DNA of 22,052 nucleotides from a virus: positions 1-22,052 of the IMG/VR virus record IMGVR_UViG_3300037963_006066. One strand, 5' to 3'. The position numbers were made by a program, and so were the translations under genes. Below are positions 13,483 to 22,047 of this stretch, piece by piece (within the stretch, counting starts at the first letter, position 1; every line of letters starts with the position of its first letter). The notes beneath the pieces are model-generated. The model was not told the origin of the DNA. It saw only the letters and a list, made by a program, of their open reading frames with translations, and searched no databases.

Positions 13483-15836
13483 GCATCCTTAGTACAAATA
13501 ATCACATCAAGATATCTGACCCTAAAGTCCATGGATGCACCAGCAGTTCCAGCGTTTTGCACGGTAATTGTGTGATTATGGTTAGAGTTTTGATTTGATA
13601 CATTGGCATTATGTGAGTGTTCACCAGCATTTTGAGTTTCGTTGATGCCCGTGTTTGCATTTGACGTAGTTTTAGTTTCCTGCTCATTAATAGCGTGTTC
13701 ACCTTTTTCGTCTTCACCCTCTTCATCATTAATTAGTTCTCCTCTTGTGTCAACATAATTATGTGCGTGACCAGGGTCATCAATACTATGTTTATGACCA
13801 TTATGAGTTGAAATGGTTACGGTATGATTGTGATCATCACTCTGATTACCAGCACTAGCATTATGATTATGTTGTGGAAGAACAACGGCTCTTTCATCAA
13901 AAGCATTAGTAAATGCCATATTACCACCATCATTGGCACCTGTACCACTTACAACTCTCAATGCACGATTATTGACATTGGTGGTAACTTTAGTCCAACC
14001 AGTCGGTGCTGCAGCCTGATAAAACAGCATAACAACACCAGCGGGAATGACATTATCTGTTAATTCATTGTAGATGTTGGTGGCAAGACTGGCTGTTGCT
14101 GCTCTAGTAGTTGATGTACTTGTGGGTGGAAATGTGTTATATAATTGAGATACACCCTGAGCAGTGGTTGATGCATCAGGGAGTCTATCTACATCAATGA
14201 CACCTGTGGTGATGTTAGGTCCATGGATGTCAGTTACATTAGAACCATTACCATTTAAGTTACCGACAGTAAAATCCTGTGTGTTTGGATTGTATGTAAA
14301 ATGTGATGCATCACTATCAATAAAAGGTCTTTGATAACTTGAAGCACTTTGGTTACTGAAGAGAACTTGATATGTCTGATTATTATTCCTCTCATCTACA
14401 TTAATGAAGTCTGCATTAGTTACAGTGCCATCTACATCTCCAGTCAGATCACCAACAAAATTTGCAGCGGTTAAGGTATTTGTACTTGGATTGTAAGTAA
14501 ACTGTGAATTTTGTGTGTCAAGATAAAGGGCTTCATAGCCATTAGCATTAGGTTCAGTGAATGCTACCTGATAGTTTGTATTATCACTCTTTTGATCAAT
14601 ATTAACACGTTGGGAACCTGTTGAAATACCAGTCAAGCTACCAACAATTTCGTCAACCGATAGAATGTTTGTGGATGGGTTGTATTGAAGTTGACCGTCT
14701 TCACTATCAATGTATAAATTTTGATAGTCTGAACTTATACCACTGAGACGATCGGTAAATGCTAATTGATAAAATGTATTATCAGATTTTTCTTGAACAG
14801 AAACTCTGTCTGCTCCAGTAGAGACACCAATCAGAGCGGTCTGGTCTTGTCTAACTGTCAGAATACCAGCACTTACACTAAAGTCCTGAGGACCCTTTAG
14901 ATTGTTGATTGTACCGATACCAGAGACATAGATATTATCAAAATCAGCCCGTAATTTACTATCAAGGAATTGAGTGACTGTTAATACACCGACTTCAAGA
15001 TCCTTGTAGTCATTATTGATATAGATTGTACCACCCATACCAGCGGTGTTGGATGCCTGATAATACAGTTTGTTTGGTGCGTTGAATGGAACCTTAAAGG
15101 TAACAACACCAACCTGGGCACCATTGTTGGTTACACCATCATTATACTGATTATTAAGATCAGCTGTTGGTTGTGTCTTAATATAGAATGGGAAACCAGC
15201 ACTATCTACATGGAACTCGTACTTGGCAGCTCTTTGAAGATAAAGTTCTGGGTCATCAGTATTCTGTGTGAAGCCAATACCAGGAGGACTACCTGCTGTC
15301 AGATATCTAAAGGTGTTTGAATTTACCTCTTCAATATTAAATTTAGTATATACTTCCGCATTATTCGCATCAAGGATATTATCTACTGTTACGTTTGTAA
15401 ACCCGACAGTACCACCAGCAGAGATTTGACCTTGTAAATTTGTACCCTTAATATTACCAGTTACTTCAAGATCACCAAAGATATATGTGGCTGTCGTACC
15501 AGTTGACACTGGTCCAATGATATCGAGTGTGTATACAGGATTGGCTGAGTTGATACCAATCTTTTTATCAGCTTTGACAGCAGACAAGAATGTACCACCT
15601 ACACCAAGATCAAATCCCTCGGTGACAGTAACGATACCAGAAAATACACCACGTTGTGCAGTGATAGTAGTTCCAACGGAGAGATTTGAACTTACCTCAG
15701 CATCGCCAATGACTACAAGTTTCTTATCAGCCTCAGTGGTACCAATACCAACTTTACCTGTACTATCGTCTGCATATAGAAGGTTTTCGTTGACCTCTAA
15801 ACCATTCTTTACGACAAAATCCTTATCGATTGCCAT
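13470..15836 (-). CDS. Tail fibre with tail-collar domain and HxH metal needle (788 residues)
   Basis: 788 residues. The start MAIDKDFVVKNGLEVNENLL leads into a 'GKVGIGTTEADKKLVVIGDA' shaft repeat. Residues about 340-526 hold three tandem repeats of about 65-70 residues with 'SDNTFYQLAF', 'LYIDSEDGQLQYNPSTN' and 'ILSVDEIVGSLTG'. From about residue 596, 'VIPAGVVMLFYQAAAPTGWT' opens a phage tail-collar domain, as in T4 gp12. Residues 653-755 contain six HxH motifs, and the protein ends 'YLDVIICTKDAYPT'. In T4 gp37 and gp12 such histidines coordinate metal along the trimer axis. It may be a short-tail-fibre-like or distal fibre protein. It has its own late promoter at 15871 and a GGGGGAG site 11 bases before the ATG. 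Its 3' end overlaps the plus-strand gene. Confidence 0.88.
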   Translation of the reverse strand: MAIDKDFVVKNGLEVNENLLYADDSTGKVGIGTTEADKKLVVIGDAEVSSNLSVGTTITAQRGVFSGIVTVTEGFDLGVGGTFLSAVKADKKIGINSANPVYTLDIIGPVSTGTTATYIFGDLEVTGNIKGTNLQGQISAGGTVGFTNVTVDNILDANNAEVYTKFNIEEVNSNTFRYLTAGSPPGIGFTQNTDDPELYLQRAAKYEFHVDSAGFPFYIKTQPTADLNNQYNDGVTNNGAQVGVVTFKVPFNAPNKLYYQASNTAGMGGTIYINNDYKDLEVGVLTVTQFLDSKLRADFDNIYVSGIGTINNLKGPQDFSVSAGILTVRQDQTALIGVSTGADRVSVQEKSDNTFYQLAFTDRLSGISSDYQNLYIDSEDGQLQYNPSTNILSVDEIVGSLTGISTGSQRVNIDQKSDNTNYQVAFTEPNANGYEALYLDTQNSQFTYNPSTNTLTAANFVGDLTGDVDGTVTNADFINVDERNNNQTYQVLFSNQSASSYQRPFIDSDASHFTYNPNTQDFTVGNLNGNGSNVTDIHGPNITTGVIDVDRLPDASTTAQGVSQLYNTFPPTSTSTTRAATASLATNIYNELTDNVIPAGVVMLFYQAAAPTGWTKVTTNVNNRALRVVSGTGANDGGNMAFTNAFDERAVVLPQHNHNASAGNQSDDHNHTVTISTHNGHKHSIDDPGHAHNYVDTRGELINDEEGEDEKGEHAINEQETKTTSNANTGINETQNAGEHSHNANVSNQNSNHNHTITVQNAGTAGASMDFRVRYLDVIICTKDAYPT
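13572..13880 (-). other. Six HxH motifs, likely metal-binding fibre tip
   Basis: HxH pairs fall at residues 656/658, 669/671, 681/683, 690/692, 740/742 and 753/755 of the 788-residue fibre. An acidic stretch between the fourth and fifth pairs (about 700-722, rich in Glu and Asp) separates two groups. By analogy with the T4 gp37 tip, each pair from three chains could hold one metal ion. Confidence 0.7.
14260..14820 (-). repeat. Three protein-level repeats of about 65-70 residues
   Basis: Repeats start near residues 340, 410 and 479 of the 788-residue fibre. Each has an 'R/FINV.E/Q...N.TYQV.F' strand, an 'L/FIDS....F.YNP.T' strand and a 'L...N/EI.G.LTG' strand. Boundaries are approximate, and the units differ at many bases. 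Confidence 0.7.
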
Positions 15837-15870
15837 TTGGGTTCACTCTCCCCCAACTAAATTTTATTAT

Positions 15871-15878
15871 TATTTATT
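15871..15878 (-). promoter_or_regulatory. T4-type late promoter (AATAAATA)
   Basis: The minus strand reads GTAATAAATAATAATAAAA, about 35 bases before the ATG at 15836. It lies just after the TGA of the second oxygenase gene (15890), so the 788-residue fibre is probably its own transcription unit. Confidence 0.68.
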
Positions 15879-15889
15879 ACTTAATGTAA

Positions 15890-16486
15890 TCAACCTTGGT
15901 GTGAGGGTGTAATAAAATGTTGAGTCTCTCTTACCTCCTTTACCAAATCAAGACTATCGTCTGTACAGTACGAAAATGCAATCGAAGTTCTTAAATGATC
16001 TGTAAGTACATTAGGGGATGCACCAAAATGTTCGTAATTTGCTGGAATCAAAACCCCTCTGTTAGGTATGTAAGTTGTATATTTGTATTCCTTCTTTTCT
16101 TTATCAAAAAATACAAATTCTCCTCCCCATTGAGTATTCCAATTTTCCTCAGTAAATAAGACAACTGTATAAGTACCTGATTCTTTATAATCAATATGAA
16201 ATGAAGAACCTTGACCACTGGTTTGACCATTTACATGAGACCTAACATAATTCAAATTTTGTTTAATGTATTTCTGTATCTTAAGTTTGATTATACCAGC
16301 AGCATCACATATGCATAATATATTGGCCCTATTTAAATTCTTATTCCAACCCCATGAATATCCATCATCAGTATGAGATCTATTTTTAAGAGTCCACCCA
16401 ATGTATTTAAACTCATCCCTTAGAGCATAAAAATTTTTCGTTGGTAAGATATTATCAATAACAATAGGAAATTCAATATTGTTCAT
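15890..16486 (-). CDS. 2-oxoglutarate/Fe(II) oxygenase, prolyl-4-hydroxylase-like (198 residues)
   Basis: Probably adds a hydroxyl group to a substrate using iron, 2-oxoglutarate and O2. The 198-residue protein begins MNNIEFPIVIDNILPTKNFY. 'GQGSSFHIDYKESGTYTVVL' supplies the first iron ligands, His97 and Asp99. 'WGGEFVFFD' and 'YIPNRGVLIPAN' are the usual core strands, 'YEHFGASP' gives the third ligand His153, and 'HLRTSIAFSY' gives Arg166, which would bind 2-oxoglutarate. All key residues are present, so it should be active. I chose the ATG at 16486 over an upstream TTG at 16558 because the longer form would run far into the previous gene. It lies seven bases after the other oxygenase gene. 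The substrate is unknown; virion proteins made beside it or host components are candidates. Confidence 0.85.
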   Translation of the reverse strand: MNNIEFPIVIDNILPTKNFYALRDEFKYIGWTLKNRSHTDDGYSWGWNKNLNRANILCICDAAGIIKLKIQKYIKQNLNYVRSHVNGQTSGQGSSFHIDYKESGTYTVVLFTEENWNTQWGGEFVFFDKEKKEYKYTTYIPNRGVLIPANYEHFGASPNVLTDHLRTSIAFSYCTDDSLDLVKEVRETQHFITPSHQG

Positions 16487-16493
16487 CTTTATT

Positions 16494-17102
16494 TTATGGT
16501 GAACTGACATTAAGGTTAAATGCCAATGACACTCTATCATATGGATCTTTATTTTCAAGGACGGAGTGTCTTAGGTCTGAGGGAAAAATGACCATATGTC
16601 CCTCAATTGGTTTGAAATTATAACCCGAGCAGTTATGAAATTCATTCATAAATTGTTCGGAATATGAACCATGTAAACGAAAATGGTTGAATTGATTTTG
16701 ATTATATGCCTTTAAATTACCACTTTCGTGTGTATTTTTAATCCATAAACATCCAGATAAATGACTCCCTGGATGAATATGAGAAACATTTTCACTACCC
16801 TGACCGTTAATATTCAACCAGCAACTATCTACTGTGACATTTGTTCCACTCTTGAACATCGTACCGACTGTTTCTCCAATATGTTTTTTTAAAAAACTCA
16901 TACAATCTTGGAAATCGTCTTCGTTTTTGATATTAGTATCTGAGTGCCATCCATTTTTATTTGACCTACTGATACCAGGAGATTTTGATCTTAGATCGTA
17001 AGCATAATCAATAAACTTATCCCTGAACTCTAAGAATTCAGGGTTAGTATCGGTCCTTGTTACAAGTTGAGGAAATAACGGAATGTATTCAATGTTACTC
17101 AT
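16494..17102 (-). CDS. Putative 2OG-Fe(II) oxygenase, TIGR02466/PF13759-like (202 residues)
   Basis: The 202-residue protein (MSNIEYIPLFPQLVTRTDTN) has the pattern of a family recalled as PF13759/TIGR02466, common in cyanophages. A conserved 'NGWHSD' lies near residue 52 and 'VDSCWLNINGQGSENVSHIH' before residue 110. His108 and His110 sit in 'HIHPGSHLSG', 'GHMVIFPSDLRHSV' gives His179, and 'YDRVSLAFN' gives Arg190. The usual acidic ligand two residues after the first His is a His here, as I recall is normal for this family. A hydroxylase or related oxidase is inferred; the substrate is unknown. The ATG at 17102 is preferred over a GTG two codons earlier. No promoter was recognised in the 46 bases upstream, so it may be read through from the 1632-residue gene. 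Confidence 0.82.
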   Translation of the reverse strand: MSNIEYIPLFPQLVTRTDTNPEFLEFRDKFIDYAYDLRSKSPGISRSNKNGWHSDTNIKNEDDFQDCMSFLKKHIGETVGTMFKSGTNVTVDSCWLNINGQGSENVSHIHPGSHLSGCLWIKNTHESGNLKAYNQNQFNHFRLHGSYSEQFMNEFHNCSGYNFKPIEGHMVIFPSDLRHSVLENKDPYDRVSLAFNLNVSSP

Positions 17103-17148
17103 ATTCACATATCACATATAATAATTATAGAACAAATTTCAATTTAAA

Positions 17149-20100
17149 TCAACTACTAATATCTCCAAATGTCTTCCACATGTTATTAGTTGTATAAACC
17201 CAACCTACCGTACCACCCGCCTCGGGGTTTGCATTGTAAACAATATCACCAGGGTTACCAGCATTTGATGGTGTTGCAATACCGACAGTGATTTGTCTAG
17301 AAACAGACGCATTACCTTGAAGGAACAAACTATTTGCTTCGAATCCCTCTGCAGACGTGTTGGTAACTTTTTGTGAGAATTGAACAGGACCGTTGAATTC
17401 AGAAAGAATATCACGAGAGTCACCACCATCAACAACGAAATTTCTTGCAACTTTCAGAACAGAACCTTCAACAAAGTTAAACTCCGAAGTTTCATTCTTC
17501 GAACCTACAGTATAAGGATCTTCACCTGTAACTGTTTGAATTGGTGTATCATAAACTTGTTCTCTACCAGTATTAGATGCGATTCTCTTATTACCGATAT
17601 AGAAGTCACCTCTATCATTCATACCAGTGTAGTTTACAACACCACCACCAATAGTTTGTGACTGTACGTTGATCTGTTCATCAAGTGTTAATTGTTTTGT
17701 CTGTTTACTTGGGAAAGCAGTGGAGTAGTTACCAGGACCATAACCCAAATATTCAAACGTGTGACCAGACGCACGAATAATGGAATTTCTTCTGAATTCA
17801 AGTGGATAGAATCTAATCCTGTTAACAACGGATCCAACAACGTGAGTATCTGCAATACTTCCAAAGACACCTCTAAAGACTCTTAATTCAGTATCACCCG
17901 AAGTTCTACTTACGGTTCTACTGATTCTCATGATTTCATCATCAATTTGAAGGAAATCACCAATTTGGAACGCATAATTTGTCATGTTATTGACATTAAT
18001 TATGTTCGTAGTCTTACTTGTGATTGCTGCTGAAAGGGTTGTAGAGATACCTGCATAGATTGAAGTCTCTCTTCCGTGAAGTCTACCATTACCAACCACA
18101 AGGTCACCTGCATTATTGTAAATACCTGCAGGATGGATTCTGATGGTACCACCAGTGGCAGGAGTGACAGTGTTGATACCAACGTCTAAGACCACTGTGG
18201 TCAAACCAATCTTATCAATACATGAGAATGTACCGTTGTAGAATGTTTGTGCTGCACCACTGACTGTTACACTGTTGTTTACACGGAAGTTGTTGGCATA
18301 GTCTGTTGTGACCGTTGCAAGACCAACATCCTTATTATATACGAAACTTGCGGTATCATAAGAAGGACCCATGACAGAGAATGCACCTGGTCTACAAACA
18401 TCAATACCGAGACCACTTGTTGTGATACCTGGAGACTCTGCGTCAAGAGGTTCCACTTCAAATTCTTTTAGTCCAGATATAGAAGTAATTCTATATTGAG
18501 TATTGAACCTTCTACCATCAAAATCATTAATACCAGTGACATTGATAGTATCGTTTCTATTATCATAGATTCTGTTTACAGAACCAGTTGCGACTGTAAA
18601 TCCAGTGGTTGTTGCAATACCAACAACTCTAAAGGTGTCACCTTCAACAAAAGCACTACCCCCATCCATGATGGCGATGTCAATAATTTCACTAGAACTA
18701 GTTCCATCTACAGTGACTAATGCGGTAGCATGTCTTCCAAGTGAACCAGCACCAGTGTTCTCAAGTTTGGCATTGTAATAGTATTGAATGGTAGAGGAAC
18801 CGTCACCGTAACCTGCACCAACATTGTCAATAACAGGTCTTGTTATTCTACTTAAACCATGTTCAATATCTGTAAAGATTGTATAAGCTGTACCAACATT
18901 ATTTGAGACAATATCAGTGATACCGACACCAATACCAGTATCTGAGAAAAGTTCTTCTAAAGTTTCTCCAGTGATACTCTTTGTGGGTTCATTGATTTTA
19001 ACTTCACCAATATTATTTGGGAGAGCGTGACATGCAGATGATTCAGATGTTGATGTAGGATTATCTCTGTCAAGTTGTGGATAAAGATGTTTGACTGGTT
19101 GAGGGAAAGCAAAGTCCTCAGTATTGAAAGGTGCAACAGATGGTTTTTGATCTGCATTAATCAAACTCAGATAATAGATACCATCTTGTTCACCATTTTT
19201 ATAGTCATTAATGGTTGTTACATCATAGCAGAAATAATTACCAACGTAATTTTTTCTCTTATATGTTGGGAGAGATGTTGTTCTCTGAGACGTATTGTTT
19301 GTAAAAGTTCCAGGACTGGATTGAATCTGATTAACAGTGAATGTCTTAGCACTTGTGATACCAGTGACTTCATATGTTCCGTTATAACCAGAGTTACCAA
19401 CACCAACAGTTGGGAACAGGGAACTAGTAATATTATTGATTTCTACAGTCGATCCAACTGAAAGACCGTGTGGTTTTTCAGTGCTGTAAAAAGCAATACC
19501 CGAAACATAATTTGCATCAGAGATGAAACTGAAGTTTCTCAACTGAGCATCGTTGCTCATGTCAACAGATCCTGGGTTGAACTCAAGAGCCACTTCAGTA
19601 TCAGTTGCACCAGTTACATCACCAGATTCTTGTAAGATATAACTATCCAGTGGTGGTCTTGCAGAATCAGATCCAGTTGATGATGGAATTACAAATCTTA
19701 CTTGGTGAATTCTATCAGATGACTGTCTCGTATCAACTTGTCTCTCAAAGAATGTTCTTGGTGATGCATCACCCAAACCACCACCAGTTACTTTGGTGTA
19801 AATGTTATTTTCGGTTGAAGCACCAGATACATTTACATACCACTGATTTTCAGTAGTATCATACTGAATGGGGTGACCGATATCACCAGCAGATTTATCA
19901 CTTACTCTACTTTCAACAATCAAAGTATCTCCAAGATTGTTAATACCAATATCATTTCCAGTAAGAGAATCATTAAGGGTCTGTGCTAACTGAATTTGAT
20001 CAGCACCAAGACCGTCTACGATTGAGAAATAAACCTTATTGTGTTCAAGACCATCAGGTAATCTACCATCATTTGAAATAACTCTGACAGATTCACCTTG

Positions 20101-22047
20101 AATAAACTGGTGGCTCTCAGTTAAGGTAAGTGTGTTATTTGTAATACTATTACCAGTAGACACATTTCTTCCAACTCTTCCTATTTTCTTAGAAGAAATT
20201 TTCTTCGTAGCATAATTTGTATCTGCCATCACAATTCTGGCACGGAAGTTTGTGGGAGTACCAGACTCTGGAATAATAACTTTCAGTTCATCATCTTTCT
20301 TAGCACCAAATCTATAACCCTGAATAGTGGTGATTGGTGGCTCATCAATGTTTGTCTGTTCATAAAGATAGAGTCTTGATGTATTCGCAACAGAAGTTGT
20401 TTTTGTAATATCAATGGATGAGAATTCAATCGTTGCAACTTCAGGTCTTAATTTTCTTGGAGGAATAACTTGTGTGATGTAACCTACATCATCCTGGGAG
20501 AATACATTGTCTTTATATCCTTTTGATACAAGAGCAATCTGACCGAAGTTTGAGTTTGAGTTAGTAACAGAGAAGTCACCACCAGACTCAACTACAAATT
20601 GATTTGCATAACCAATCGCAAAGATTGAGACTAATTGAATAAGTGAATTATTCGATGCTTTAATGTGGAAGTTTGTGTAGTCGGGTCTGTAAACAGCATC
20701 AATATCTTTGTGAAGATTTGGAACCGTTGTAAAATCATCAAAAGTTCCACTAGTAGAATTGTATTTTACAAACGCCTTGTCATCTACTTGAAGACCGACA
20801 CCAGTGTATTGTGCTACGACCATGGACTTAAATCCATCAGCCTTACTACCATCGGCATGCATACCACACATACCGAAGATTGATCTCAGTGATACGTTAA
20901 AGACATAAGGAGATGCAGATGTGACGGTATCTGTAGAAAGTTCAATATTTGATCCTGTTGGATTAGGTAATGCATCACCAGGAGCTACGGGGACTTCATA
21001 CTTAAATCCTGTTGTACCATTGATATCTGTGTCTGTAATTTCAGTGACAAGGAATGTACCGTTATATTTGGTATCCGTAACGTTGTTGATAATGACATTA
21101 GTATCAGTGTTCAGACCTTGAATACCCTCAGAAAGTTTAACGTCAATGACAGTAGTTGCAGTTACACCGTCTCCAGCCTTGATACTATTAATACCAACGG
21201 TACCACTAACTGGACCAACAATTCTAAACTCGTCAATTTTAGGATTGATATCTACATTTGCATTAGGATAATCTGGTTCGATTTCACGTCCACTACCAGG
21301 TCCATAAGCAATACCAATCTTCTCATAATACATGTCAAGATCAGTGCGATCCGTTGTATACGTTAAGAAGTCGTCATTGATATTAACATCATTTCTACCA
21401 TCACAGTATTCAAATGCAGTCAGTCTGTGGTGTGAAAATGTGGGTTTGAATTTATTTGTACTATAATCTTTGTAACATGCCTTATTTGTATCTGCGTCCT
21501 TGATAGTGAAAGAGTTTAGATAACAACCACCAGTTAGTCTAAACAGTGCAGATCTTTCAATGAGCGTATTTTCTGGATTTGGAACATAGATTGGTCTGAT
21601 GACACACTTTCTGAGGTCTTGTCCAACAATAGAACAACCTCTTGGTACAACAACACCACCATGGATACTATTCACCTTATACAGGTCATTGTTTGTATCA
21701 AAGATATCAAAGTTTGTTGTGTTACTGTAAGCAGTGAAGTCACTAGAAGTTACACCACTCCTAAGATTAAAACTAGAACCATTAGGAATCCATCCAGGTC
21801 TATTGTCAATGTGGTGAGGACCTGGTGCTAAGTAAATCGTTGTCTTTTCAAATCTATCGTTATCTTTTCCTTTCTGATATGAGAATCTAGCAGCTTCAAT
21901 CAGTGCCCTTTGAATCGTCTTGAAAGGACGAGCCAATGAGTTTCCCTGGTTCTCAATACCATCTGTCGCATCCAAATTGTTAGGATCGACGTAAAGAATA
22001 TTACCTTTTACATTCTTCAGAAAATTATCTAAGCGAGATAATGGCAT
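17149..22047 (-). CDS. Giant beta-helix virion structural protein (1632 residues)
   Basis: A 1632-residue protein that starts MPLSRLDNFLKNVKGNILYV five bases from the right edge, so its ribosome site and promoter lie outside. I recall a similar large structural protein in cyanomyoviruses. Residues about 15-60 have 'YVDPNNLDATDG' and 'ARPFKTIQRALIEAARFS', the entry of a right-handed beta-helix of pectate-lyase type. 'CSIVGQDLRKCVIRP' and 'GGCYLNSFTIKDAD' continue it. At about 470-510 'IQLVSIFAIGYANQFVVESG' and 'VTNSNSNFGQIALVSKG' match the 1294-residue protein. Later come 'GLSVGSTVEINN', 'YNGTYEVTGIT' and 'DDEIMRISRTVSRTSGDTEL' segments. At about 1428 'SGHTFEYLGYGPG' and 'GGGVVNYTGMNDRGDFYIG' match the other protein's C-terminus. 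No catalytic site can be assigned. It is probably a tail or baseplate-associated fibre. Confidence 0.87.
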   Translation of the reverse strand: MPLSRLDNFLKNVKGNILYVDPNNLDATDGIENQGNSLARPFKTIQRALIEAARFSYQKGKDNDRFEKTTIYLAPGPHHIDNRPGWIPNGSSFNLRSGVTSSDFTAYSNTTNFDIFDTNNDLYKVNSIHGGVVVPRGCSIVGQDLRKCVIRPIYVPNPENTLIERSALFRLTGGCYLNSFTIKDADTNKACYKDYSTNKFKPTFSHHRLTAFEYCDGRNDVNINDDFLTYTTDRTDLDMYYEKIGIAYGPGSGREIEPDYPNANVDINPKIDEFRIVGPVSGTVGINSIKAGDGVTATTVIDVKLSEGIQGLNTDTNVIINNVTDTKYNGTFLVTEITDTDINGTTGFKYEVPVAPGDALPNPTGSNIELSTDTVTSASPYVFNVSLRSIFGMCGMHADGSKADGFKSMVVAQYTGVGLQVDDKAFVKYNSTSGTFDDFTTVPNLHKDIDAVYRPDYTNFHIKASNNSLIQLVSIFAIGYANQFVVESGGDFSVTNSNSNFGQIALVSKGYKDNVFSQDDVGYITQVIPPRKLRPEVATIEFSSIDITKTTSVANTSRLYLYEQTNIDEPPITTIQGYRFGAKKDDELKVIIPESGTPTNFRARIVMADTNYATKKISSKKIGRVGRNVSTGNSITNNTLTLTESHQFIQGESVRVISNDGRLPDGLEHNKVYFSIVDGLGADQIQLAQTLNDSLTGNDIGINNLGDTLIVESRVSDKSAGDIGHPIQYDTTENQWYVNVSGASTENNIYTKVTGGGLGDASPRTFFERQVDTRQSSDRIHQVRFVIPSSTGSDSARPPLDSYILQESGDVTGATDTEVALEFNPGSVDMSNDAQLRNFSFISDANYVSGIAFYSTEKPHGLSVGSTVEINNITSSLFPTVGVGNSGYNGTYEVTGITSAKTFTVNQIQSSPGTFTNNTSQRTTSLPTYKRKNYVGNYFCYDVTTINDYKNGEQDGIYYLSLINADQKPSVAPFNTEDFAFPQPVKHLYPQLDRDNPTSTSESSACHALPNNIGEVKINEPTKSITGETLEELFSDTGIGVGITDIVSNNVGTAYTIFTDIEHGLSRITRPVIDNVGAGYGDGSSTIQYYYNAKLENTGAGSLGRHATALVTVDGTSSSEIIDIAIMDGGSAFVEGDTFRVVGIATTTGFTVATGSVNRIYDNRNDTINVTGINDFDGRRFNTQYRITSISGLKEFEVEPLDAESPGITTSGLGIDVCRPGAFSVMGPSYDTASFVYNKDVGLATVTTDYANNFRVNNSVTVSGAAQTFYNGTFSCIDKIGLTTVVLDVGINTVTPATGGTIRIHPAGIYNNAGDLVVGNGRLHGRETSIYAGISTTLSAAITSKTTNIINVNNMTNYAFQIGDFLQIDDEIMRISRTVSRTSGDTELRVFRGVFGSIADTHVVGSVVNRIRFYPLEFRRNSIIRASGHTFEYLGYGPGNYSTAFPSKQTKQLTLDEQINVQSQTIGGGVVNYTGMNDRGDFYIGNKRIASNTGREQVYDTPIQTVTGEDPYTVGSKNETSEFNFVEGSVLKVARNFVVDGGDSRDILSEFNGPVQFSQKVTNTSAEGFEANSLFLQGNASVSRQITVGIATPSNAGNPGDIVYNANPEAGGTVGWVYTTNNMWKTFGDISS

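Noticed and set aside
13476-13489. Small hairpin AGGAT-AAGC-ATCCT across the convergent stop codons
   Set aside because: The stem is only five base pairs and no T run follows on either strand. It could be a weak two-way terminator but the evidence is too thin.
15487-15912. Plus-strand open frame of 141 codons opposite the 788-residue fibre
   Set aside because: It is antisense to a well-supported fibre gene, has no late promoter or ribosome site and its product looks like no family. Fibre codon use leaves long open frames on the other strand.
16487-16558. Upstream TTG extension of the second oxygenase
   Set aside because: The extra 24 residues would start on TTG and overlap the previous gene by 65 bases. 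The ATG at 16486 gives the usual family N-terminus.
17103-17148. Possible promoter before the first oxygenase gene (TATAATTA on the minus strand)
   Set aside because: It does not match NATAAATA, and no -35 hexamer lies at a normal distance for a host-type promoter. Too weak to list.
19075-19461. Plus-strand open frame of 128 codons opposite the 1632-residue gene
   Set aside because: Its composition is atypical (many Cys, Ile and Ser), it has no promoter and it lies wholly inside a convincing gene on the other strand. Treated as a shadow.
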